Part shown: one piece after another, positions 36,960-47,054 of the stretch
Numbering within the stretch: position 1 is the first letter of the stretch
Layout: every line of letters begins with the position of its first letter
NCBI RefSeq assembly: GCF_001659605.2
Contig: NC_035174.2
Span: 8,862,402 to 8,926,401 of the forward strand
From: Manihot esculenta
Taxonomy: Eukaryota; Streptophyta; Magnoliopsida; Malpighiales; Euphorbiaceae
DNA length: 64,000 nucleotides
Direction of reading: 5' to 3'
Position numbers and translations under genes: made by a program
Notes under the pieces: generated by a model
The model's input: the letters and a program-made list of their open reading frames with translations, nothing else
What the model was told of the DNA's origin: nothing
The model's database searches: none

Positions 36960-37010
36960 ATAAGCTGGTGAAGCAGAAAAGGTATTTTCCTTAGAATGTT
37001 GTGAAAAGAA
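36955..37010 (+). other. Scar of the pol deletion
   Basis: Gag sequence ends at about 36959 and is followed within 20 bp by AAAAGGTATTTTCCTTAG, which resembles the last codons of pol in element B (the KRYFP-stop end near 61300). The whole of protease to integrase therefore appears to have been removed between these points. Confidence 0.65.
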
Positions 37011-37119
37011 AATTCTTGTATTATAAAAGCATGAATAACCCCATCTTATAGTAATTATCTCTATTATTGTGAGTACTAACCCTCTCAGAAAAAGAAAAGA
37101 ACAGATACCAGAAAACCTC

Positions 37120-37830
37120 CTTGAAACGTAGAGACCTCCTGGAGGTAGAAGGCCGGCGGGATCACCAAGATCTTTCCGGAGCAAAAACGGCCGGCGAGGA
37201 TCTCAAAAAGACCTCCCGGAGCAAAAACGGCCAGGATCCTGTCAGATCTCCTGGAGCAAAAACGGCCAGGATCCCGTAAGATCTCCTGGAGCAAAAACGG
37301 CCGGCGAGGATCTCAAAAAGACCTCCCGGAGCAAAAACGGCCAGGATCCCGTAAGATCTCCTGGAGCAAAAACGGCCGGCGAGGATCTCAAAAAGACCTC
37401 CCGGAGCAAAAATGGCCAGGATCCCGTAAGATCTCCTGGAGCAAAAACGGCCAGCGAGGATCTCAAAAAGACCTCCCGGAGCAAAAACGGCCAGGATCTC
37501 GTCAGATCTCCTGGAGCAAAAACGGCCGGCGAGGATCTCAAAAAGACCTCCCGGAGCAAAAACGGCCAAGATCTCATCAGATCTCCTGGAGCAAAAACGG
37601 CCGGCGAGGATCTCAAAAAGACCTCCCGGAGCAAAAACGGCCAGGATCCCGTAAGATCTCCTGGAGCAAAAACGGCCGGCGAGGATCTCAAAAAGACCTC
37701 CCGGAGCAAAAACAGCCAGGATCTCGTCAGATCTCCTGGAGCAAAAACGACCGGCGAAGATCTCAAAAAGACCTCCCGGAGCAAAAACGGCCAGGAGCCA
37801 AGACCTCGTCAGATCTCCTGGAGCAAAAAC
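37120..37830 (+). repeat. Minisatellite of about 75-bp units (38-bp sub-units) in element C
   Basis: About eight units, each with two related halves centred on GGAGCAAAAACGGCC (AGATCTCCTGGAGC and AGACCTCCCGGAGC types). Unit starts (GAGGATCTCAAAAAG) fall near 37194, 37304, 37380, 37454, 37530, 37604, 37680 and 37754. One extra half-unit lies in the first interval. As 75 is a multiple of three, long repetitive open frames exist on the minus strand; they are by-products. The left edge (37120-37175) is a single, more complete ancestral unit. Confidence 0.92.
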
Positions 37831-38754
37831 ACAACCCGTATAAGGCTCGACATTAAGTATTGACTTCATTCCGAACTCTTGAGCTCGTCACACAAGTAGC
37901 ATAAAAATGCAAAAAACAAAAATCCGAGCTCCTTAATCCGCTGAATAAACAGACTCACGGCAAAAGTAAGAGGCCCTGCTCACAGCTCGGATCAAAAAAA
38001 AAAAAAAAAAAAAAAGAGAAGAGCTGACCTCCCCATCCCAGTGGAACATACAAACACTCCCAGAGGAACCAGATATCCGAGCTCATTGTTACAAATAAAG
38101 TCTAGGGATTAACCCCCTTACCACTCATGAAATAAATGCTAAGGAGGTAAAGGGGCAACCCGTGGAGAAATCTAATGGCGTGAGTAGGGGAGACCCCAGC
38201 TTCAGTTCCTGTCAAACCAGAAGCAAAGAGGCCAGCCTTGCTCATCACCTTTAAAGGTACATGATCTGACTTATTAAGTAAAGGCTATGCGCCCGAGCTC
38301 ACAGTAACGAAGTAATAAAAGGAAAATGAGAATGTTCTTATATGAATCATAAAAACTCATAAGTCAAGAATTCAACCCACTGTTGAAAACAGAGCTTGCG
38401 AGTATGGCTAGTTCAGCTCGTAAAGAGCTTGCAAACGTATGCCTTAGTAAAATAGATAAATTTATAAGTCAGAGACTAAGTCTCTTGTTAAGATTTCAGC
38501 CCTGATTAATTGAGGGGCAAGAAATGAAAGGCACTATAGTTAAATAAGATTCATTAAACACCTCCTAAGTGTTTTATTCGCCAATCTTTAAAATTAAACA
38601 AATTAGACCGTTTAGACAGAATAAGTAGCCCAATGAGGAGGCAGAAACAGCTCAAGTATGAATAAAGCCAGAGAAATAAATAACAATCAAAATAATACCA
38701 AACACAACAATCAAATATCATTAAAAGAAAAGTAAATACAACCTACTTTGTAGT
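37831..38754. other. Non-coding 3' region of element C
   Basis: Lies between the minisatellite and the antisense module. Rich in GAGCTC/CCGAGCTC motifs, like the equivalent region of element B (59850-60300), with an A run at 37989-38011. No ORF recognised. Confidence 0.5.
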
Positions 38755-41700
38755 TTACTCTACTGAAGGAAAAATAGTCCTTAAAGGACTTACATGTCTA
38801 GGGGCATTAACATCTACATTACTTTCTGCACTATCTACATCTACATTCTTTACATTACTGTCTTTGGGAGACCCAACACCTTCTGGCTCGACCCCCCAAG
38901 GCCCATAAAAGGCACGACCTCCAGCCCCCGAGACCCATCGTCTCCATCAGCCAGCTCGGCGTCTGCCTCAGAAGGCCCAACTGCAGTATGAGAAGCTCCC
39001 TTGGGCAAAGGTCTGTCGTCCTCCCCATAAAGCACCTCCTCACCATCAGAGTCTTCCTCCTTAGCTCGGAGTTCAAACAGCGGGGTAGAGGGAGCGTATC
39101 TAGCTGTCCTCAAACCTCTATTATACCCAGAGGCGAACATACGGAGACCTTTATTCCATATGGCAACTTTCATTTCATCAGAGCTTTGGAACTCCGCAAG
39201 TCGCTTCTCACAGGCCTCAGCTATCTTGGCTTCAAATTCAGAAGAACTTTTATAATCCTGGAGGCAAGCATCACAGGCCTGCTCGATCTCTTTTTTCAGC
39301 TCAGGAGACTCTTTATATTCCATCAGACGCCTCTCACACTCTAGCTGGACCCTGTCTTCAGCAAGTCTGGCATCCTCGAGTAGGGCTGAGCATCTATGCT
39401 CCAAAGTCTCAACCTCGTGACAGAGTTGTTGATTAAGAAGTTTAGATTCCTCTGCTGCCGAGGCCAGATCTCTGATGCGATCTGAACTCTTACTCAACTC
39501 CTGCTCGAGAACCTCGACCCGAGCTAGGGCCCCCCTCTTTCTGGGCCTTCATCTTGTCAAAACGAGCTTGAGCTCCTTCAAGATCGGCCTTCACGGCATT
39601 GCACTGACGCTGGACCTCGTCCCTTTGACTCACAGCCTCATCCTTTTCACGAAGGATCTCCACCATGGAGGACAGCTGCTTCAAGACTTCTTCACAGCGG
39701 ACCTCAGCGGCAGCTGCCCTCTCGTTAGACTCCTCGAGAATCCTTCGAGTGTGAGATAACTCCACTTCCAAGGACTTGACATGCTCCTGCGCCTCGGCAG
39801 CCTTCCCGTCATCCCTTTTTAAGGCCTCCAGTGTTGTATGCAGCTCTATCTGGAGGGAACTGGCATGCTCCCGAGCTGCCGTAAGGTTGCCCCTAGCATC
39901 GCTGGTTGCAGACAGATTCTCCTCCAGGCGTGCCTCCTCAATCCGGCGGTCTACAGATTCCTGGAGAGAGTGGTCGCGAGCATCCACCTCCATAAAGAGG
40001 CCCATCACCTGATACAAAAAGACAACCATCACGATAAAGAGTTCAAGAAAGCTAACACGAAAATAAAAAGGGAAGTAACTTACCATCAAGAGCATTTCCC
40101 TGATTGTATCTCCAAGCTCTCCCCGAGGTCGAGACCGGAAGGCAGCTTGCTCCCTAGTGGAACTGGCTAGAAGACCAGTAAGGGCAAGCAAGCGTGGGTT
40201 TGAAGCCTCTATAACACCGCCGAACATCCGCTCCTTAATGATTTCGGCAACTACGCTCGCAGGAGACTGATGAGTGATGTCCTCCGCGTTCAAAATGTCG
40301 TTATCAGGGGCAGGCAACAGGGGTACCACAGGAACATCTTTCTTCTTTAGAGGGGGGGAAGCAGGAGCTAATCCCTTGGAAGCTTCCTTTTCCTTTCCAA
40401 TAGGAGGAAGAGCTGGAGCTGATCCCTTGGAGGCCCTGGATTTCTTCCGAGCAGGAGCTGGGACAGACGTTTCGGGGAGGGCAGGACATTTGTCCCCAAC
40501 CTTTTCTGTGACTCCTCCGTCATTAGCAGGACCAGATCCAACATTACCGATAGAGGCCCCCTGGACATCTTCGTCAACGAGAATAACCTCCTTGCTCTTC
40601 CCTGGAGCTTCCTCTTCAATAATGGGGACCTCAAGCCCCACCTTGGGGACTCCCTCCTTAGCAACAGTGGGGACTTCTGGCCCCATATCAGAAGCGTCCA
40701 CAGGAGGAATGGCGGGATCCGTCCTCGCCAGCCCGGCGTCCACGGCCACTCTAAAAATAATTCTCGGAGTCTCTTCCGCCCTCCCAGAAGAACGTCGAGG
40801 TTGGGGGGCTGGAGAGAACGGGAGAGCCGAGCTCGATCTGCTGCGACTAGAGGGCCGAGACGACTTACTACGTCAGGAGCTTGGTCTAGGAGCTTGTGAG
40901 GAAACCGGAGGAGGAGGAGGTCGGATAGCCGGTCTAGAAGAAATAACCTCGGCCACCCTCTGGGTAGCCTCCCTCACAGTTTGCCCAGCCAGGAGGGCAT
41001 CCAGGGCAATGTCCATGCTCTCCCGAGATAGTAAGAGATTCTTGGGAGGCTTAATTTGATCCATCTTCACCTCGGAGGCTACAAAATTAAAAATCAAAGC
41101 AAATCAGAACAGTTCTGAGCAAAGGTCGTGTAAGCAAAAATTAACACAGGAAGATAGAATAAGATACCCGCGTCCTTAATATCCCTAAGGTTGGACGCGA
41201 ACAAGCATTTTTCGACGTCATACTTCCTATCCACAGAAGTCAGTCGAAGGAACCCGACCTGCTCGGTAAGACCCAACTGGGGCAGGTCATTACAACCCAG
41301 AGAGACATGCTTCCAGTCGAGATTGAGCTCCCAAGCCAACCCCGTATTCTTCTTTAACTCCACCACCAGGAACCCCTCTACCCAACCCTTGATGGAGTCT
41401 TTATAACCCGTGAAAATGGACAACCCTCCACGAGGGGCAAAGTAATAAAATTTCTGGCTCGCTTTGACTAGCCTGAAGAAACTGACGAACAAGTGAACCG
41501 TGGGTGTAAACCCTTAGCTCAGACACACAGACTCAAAGCAAGACATGAAAAGAACGGAGTTAGGGGTTAGCATCCGAGGAGTAATCTCGAAATACTGGAA
41601 GACCTCTTTGAAGAAAGGAGAAAAGGGGAAGGACAGACCGTACTCCCTCTGTTTGATAAAGAAAACCAAACTGACGTCCCTTTGAGGGTCGATTAAGCTA

Positions 41701-41861
41701 GGGGGAGAAGGATCAGGAAGAACGATCCTCTCATTCCGGTAAGGAGCTCGGATGTGGTAAAGAGGGGTATCCAGGTATTCCCTAGAGATAAAACTCCTAA
41801 TGTTAGACGGGGTGATGCTAGACTCCTGGTGGACGACATCAGGGAGACTAGAGCTATCCAT
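38755..41861 (-). pseudogene. Element C antisense ORF (putative gypsy-type transposon protein), broken
   Basis: On the strand opposite to gag, this is homologous to the intact gene at 56839-59781. Exon 1 starts at ATG 41861 (MDSSSLPDVV), is open to a TAA at 41514-41516 and resumes at 41511 to about 41165. Exon 2 starts near 41080 (SEVKMDQIKPPKN) and has a stop at about 40873. The next part, 39490-40749, contains an unspliced intron near 40012-40080 and coiled-coil sequence. A frame change at about 39495 separates 38850-39497. The C-terminal end can be followed to about 38755 by a shared GTCCTTTAAGGACTA motif. At least two stops and a frameshift make it a pseudogene. Confidence 0.85.
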
Positions 41862-42103
41862 GGTAAGAGAAGAGTCGTACCTGGAAAGTGATTAGGGCAA
41901 ACGAGCAGAGAAAAGCAAAGAGAGCGATAGAACAGAGAAGAGCCAACGTTCTGGAGAGACTGACGGGAAGTGAAATTTGAAACAATAAAATGCCGAAAAG
42001 ATGTTCCGAACAGTTTTGTCCTTGGGCGGCGCGGTCATGATGACTCTCGGTATTTACCCCCTCATCAGCTGGATAATAACTGACGAGAAGGTAAAGGGGC
42101 AAT

Positions 42104-44750
42104 TGATGACCGCTAGATTTCTTCACTCCAGTCTAAGGCCGAGCCCATTAGGACAGGCCCATTAGGACAGCTCCTAGTCTGAAGGCTTCTAAACTCCTTC
42201 CGAGAATCGGGTCCAGCCCAGCTCAAAGACCGGGCCCCAATCGCCTTGTGGGGCCATTCGCCTCGAGCCCAGCTCAGCCCATTCGCCTTGTGGGACCATC
42301 CGCATGTGTACCCGGGAAGAATCAGGGGGCCGTTACGCATGGGGCAGAGATTTGATTCCCTCGTACATTCGTATCAACGTAGCAGGGACAGGTGGTCCAA
42401 TGACACACGTTCTGTTACCCGTCACTAGCTGTAATACCCGGCTAGACTCCGGTATCGGAATTCCTACCGTCCGGTGGAATCTCGGATGTCGGAGACCTCT
42501 AGAAGGGTAGAACCATGTTTTTGTAAAATGTTTTCATGTTTTTAATGGTTTTAAGTATGAAATTAAATGAGTTTTGCATGAGAAGTCTTTGGAGGAAAAC
42601 CCAGGTTCGGCCGCCGAAAGTCAAGTTCGGCCGCCGAACATGCATGCGTTTTGGAGGCACGTTAGGCCCCCGAAAGCATGAGTGGGGGAAGCCCAGGTTC
42701 GGCCGCCGAACTCCAAGTTCGGCCGCCGAACCTTGCATGCATGCGGAGGCACCTTCGGCCCCCGAACGTGGCCTGGCCAGCCACCTATAAAAGGGGCACT
42801 TAGCCGAAATGGGAGAGTTTTCTCCCATTTTCAGCCACAGCAAGCTTCCGACCTCCCTCTCCCAAATCTTGTGTTTTTCCTTCAATCCCCACCATTTTCT
42901 TTGAGTTTTAAGGTTCCACAAAAGTTTTTGAGTGTTTTTAAGCAAGTTTGGAGCTTGGAAGTCTTGGAGCTAAATCCCTCCATTTTCCGAGCTAGGGTCG
43001 TTCTTCCTCTCGATCTTCAAGAGGTAAGCTTCGATCTATGCTTCTTTTATGTTTTATGAAAGTTTTATGCAAGTTGATGGGGTAGAATGCATGTTTAGGC
43101 TTGTTGTTAGGTTTATGGGTTTATGTTGTGATTTGAACAATGTATGTTGGAAATGTGTTGTTTGAAGTGTTGTAGTTGGGGTATATTATGGTTTGAGACC
43201 CCTAGGTGTGATGTATGATGTGTATGCATGTGTAGAAACAAGTTTATGCATGTTTTGAGGCGTTTTGGAGGCTGTGGACACAAGGGAGCCAAGTTTCTGC
43301 CCTTCGACAGAAACTCAGGTTCGGCCGCCGAAGTGACTTTCGGCCGCCGAACCCCCTTGTGGAGGCAGTTTCGGCTGCCGAAGCCTGCCCCCGAAACTCA
43401 AGTTTCGTCTCTATCTGGGAGGTTCGGCCGCCGAAAGTGCCGCCGAACCTGCATGATTTTCGGCTGCAGAGGGACTTTCGGCCGCCGAACCTGCCGCCGA
43501 AAGTGCCCTGTTCAGCCATTTCTTGCATGTTTTCATGTGATGTTTTCAGGATATTTTAGGGGGCTTTTGGGGAGTATTTTAGAGTCATGTTCATGTATGT
43601 TTGGTCCCTCATTTGAGTCCACCTGTGTAGGTTCGGACCCGAGGAACCGAGACCCCTAGCAGTGAGCCAGCTGCTTCAGAGTCTCTTCAGAGCTAGCCAG
43701 AGGTGAGTGGAATAAACTTTAAGTTTTAAAGCAAATTAATGAAATGTTTTAGCATGATTCAAGCATCATGAATGCCATGAGATATATTAGGTTGTTTGCA
43801 TTAGAATTCACGAATATGTTGCATTGCATACTTTGTTGTTGATGTGGATGAATGTTGAATGATCCATTAGCCCTTGTATGTCATGATAGCCTATGTGAGA
43901 CCAGGTGTGCCTGCTACGGCTCTACGCCCCTGGCACTATGACAGATTATGGAAGTCCGGGTGTGCCTGCTACGGCTCTACGCCCCCGGCATGTATAAGTA
44001 AGAAAGATAGGGGCTAAATGGTGACAAGTTCATCCTTGTTGTGAAATGTTTGTGTTATGGCGCATACATGAAAGCATGATTTAAATTGATGTTTTATTAT
44101 TCTGCTCACTGGGCTCTAGTAGCTCACCCCACTCCCTTTATCCCCAGAATTGCAGGTACAGGATAGATCAGGAAGTCGGCTAGAGTGAAGTTAAGTCACG
44201 TATGTTGTAATAGATAGTAGTGGACATGAACATGATGTAATGAGTACTTATGAACATGATGTAATGAATGATTTGATGATGTATTGAGGATTATAGTAGT
44301 GCTTGACCTAGAGGTGCGTGAATCCCCATTATTTACAGAGTGTTTAATGAGTAATGATGTTAATGACCATGATTATCCAAGCTGATATGTATGACGATGA
44401 TACCCCGTTGGAGTATTTGATGAGGACTCCAGTGTGGGGTTTATGTATGATTTTGTGCATGCACAGGTTTTGCTTGGATAAGAGAAAAGAAAAATTTTTA
44501 CAGATCATGTATATGTTGTTATGTATGGGATTCCACAGGTTTACAGGAGGTATGTAGGCTTGCTACGGGTCCCGGCGGCCTTAAGCCGATCTGGATCCTA
44601 GCGCCGGTAACGGGTCGGATTTCCGGGTCGTTACACTAGCGGACAAAAGGAAACATATAAAAGGGGGAAATACTCTCCCCTAGAGGGGGACTTTTTGCCA
44701 GTTTTACAGAACTCATTGTAAAACTCTATTTTCTGGATCTCAGATCACCC
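42104..44750 (+). repeat. Element C 3' LTR, interrupted by solo LTR 3
   Basis: 42104-42429 and 44641-44750 are the two parts. The preceding purine-rich GAGAAGGTAAAGGGGC is the polypurine tract. The right end CAGATCACCC is followed by the TSD GTATA. Confidence 0.9.
42430..44635 (+). mobile_element. Solo LTR 3, 2206 bp, same family as solo LTR 1
   Basis: TGTAATACCCGG...CCGGGTCGTTACA, TSD CTAGC at 42425-42429 and 44636-44640, inserted in the 3' LTR of element C. TATA box at 42786-42792, and TTCGGCCGCCGAA clusters at about 42604-42770 and 43318-43505. A repeated motif GTGTGCCTGCTACGGCTCTA lies at about 43914 and 43961. The short ORFs rich in GRR/FGGRT sequence here derive from the GC-rich palindromes. 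Confidence 0.92.
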
Positions 44751-44755
44751 GTATA

Positions 44756-47054
44756 TATAAATTTTATCCAAAATCACAGAGGAGACTTAGCCATTTTGAA
44801 TATAGAATGAATTATATTAAAAATATATATTTTTTTATATTTATTTTAAAAAATAAATATAAAAATTTCAGAAACGAAATTTTTTTAATATTTACTTGAG
44901 ACCATAAATATCTTTTGATAATTATTTTAGGCAATAAATATCCAAAAAATTCACATATAAAATATATTTCAGCATTTCACTATGCATAGGAAATATTCAA
45001 TCAGTATTTCTTGTATATTAAATTTTTAATATTTTTATACTAAATTAAATAAGATATTAAATAAATTTAATTTTTATTTTTTATTGTTTATATTAAATTA
45101 CGTAGAAATGGTAAATAATATAAAAAATTCCATTATTCTTCCAACCTTTCCCACTTTTATATATACAAATTTTAATGTACGTTTAATATTCGTTATAACA
45201 TAAACGAATTATATTTATAAATATGTATTTATTATATATATAAAATAATTATTATTTAAAATTTTTATTTATTACTTTTTTATTTTTTCAATATTATTTA
45301 ATATTTAAATATATTATTTTAGTATTTATATATAATTCAAAATTTAAATTTTTTATTAATATTAAATTAATTTAAATAATGAAATAATTATCTACTTAAT
45401 TTATCATTCACTATAAATTTAAATTGGATTATAAAATTATCATCTACTTATAAATTTAAATATATATAAATATTAAATTTTATTAACTTTAAACTAATTT
45501 AAATAATAAAATCATTATCTACTTAAATTTTAATTACATACTTAAATAAATGTAGATTTTACCTATTATATATTTATAATTAAAATTTTTAAATATTAAC
45601 TTTCTTATTAAATTCAATAAATTATTTTTATTACAATAAGTAATTTTTTTAATTTAAATTAAAATAATTATTTACTAATTTTAAATTAATTTAGTTAATA
45701 AAAAGTATTATTCACTTTAAATTTTCAATATAATAGTTAATAATATAAATAACTTTTTATCTTATAACATAATATTACTAAATTTATTAATATTTTATAC
45801 TTATCAATATAGGTACTTAATTTAAATAATAACAATTATTTTTACTTTAAAAATAAATGTAATTGTTATAATTAAAAGATCAACGCATTATCTAATAATT
45901 TTACATCATCAAAACTTTTATTTTTATATTCTTTTTTATAATTAGTTAATATTTAATTACAATTCTTGATATAATTATTAATAATTAAAACAATCACTTA
46001 TTATTGAATAATTTAATATTAATAACATTTTAATTTTATATTATTTTTATAATTATTTAATATTTAAATGTGTTATTTCAATAATATTTATATCAAAATT
46101 TTGATTTTTTTCTTAAAAGTTAATTTTTTTATATTTTAAATTAATTTAAATGATAAATTCATTAATAGTTAATATATATATATATATATATAAATAAATT
46201 ACATGTAATTTATTTTCTTCTTTTATTACTTTTATTTTGTTATCATACTTTATTTTTTAAGAAAATATATAATTTTATAGTAATTTTCAATAACCAAGCA
46301 AAAAATTAAAAGAATTTAAGTTATATTTTATTTAATAAATTAAAAAAATATTATTTTAAAAAAATACAATCTAACTTTATTTAAAATAAAAAATTAAATA
46401 AATATATATATATATATATATTAATAAGAGAAAAAAAATTACAATCATATTATATATTATGATATAATAAATATTTTTGTTAAAAAAAATAATTTGATTT
46501 ATTTATATTCCTAACTTACACATATGTAGTTTTAAAAACCCATAACTGTTGGACTTAACTTTTGTTCATTTTGATTTATAAATTAATTTATGAATGACTT
46601 TGCTTTGATATGTATATATTAGTTTGGTTCAAAATGCAGACTCCAAGTCAATTCAAACCGATCAAAGAATTTATTCTGCACAAGTAAGCTCTTCTCCTAT
46701 GTTTTTGAAATGATTTTATTTATTAATTTTTTAATAAATCTATTTAATGTATTTTGAAGACTATTTTAATTTTTTAGCATTATGAGTGAATTTAATATTA
46801 AAAAATTATTAATTTAATTATATTTAAATTTTTCTAATAAATGTAAATATAATTATTAGATAACTTTTATAAAATTGGAAGAGCCATTAACCAATTATTG
46901 TATTATTTTCATGTTTAAGACAGATCTAGAAACGATAACACACTAATAATATGAACAAACTGCCAACTCAACTTGTCAGCAATCTTAGATGAGAATGCAA
47001 CCAGTTATGGAGACAAACAGTTGCCAGTGGAAAAATCGAAATTTCATAATAGTC
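44756..47054. other. Extremely AT-rich spacer and 3' flank of the chimeric kinase gene
   Basis: No gene seen from 44756 to about 46950. It contains short TA microsatellites (about 46165-46190 and 46402-46422). The last 100 bases probably include 3' UTR of the minus-strand gene ending at 47055. Confidence 0.55.

Larger units (their letters stand above)
34400..44750 (+). mobile_element. Element C: pol-less Tat-type gypsy element with antisense ORF module
   Basis: Plus-strand element with TSD GTATA (34395-34399 and 44751-44755). The 5' LTR is 34400-34833. The 3' LTR spans 42104-44750 but is split by a solo LTR; without it, it is about 436 bp. In order it holds a primer-binding site, a gag, a pol-deletion scar, a 75-bp minisatellite, an antisense coding module (minus strand, 38755-41861) and a polypurine tract at about 42085-42100. 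Protease, reverse transcriptase, RNase H and integrase are absent, so it must have depended on a relative such as element B. The last base of the 3' LTR is C where the 5' LTR has A. Confidence 0.92.

Noticed and set aside
37162..37869. Open frames of 180-235 codons on the minus strand with a repeated 25-residue unit
   Set aside because: They arise because the minisatellite period is a multiple of three. They are open in more than one frame, have no start context, and change with unit number.
40274..41059. 261-codon plus-strand ORF in element C
   Set aside because: Ser/Gly/Pro-rich shadow of the Ser-rich exon of the minus-strand antisense ORF.
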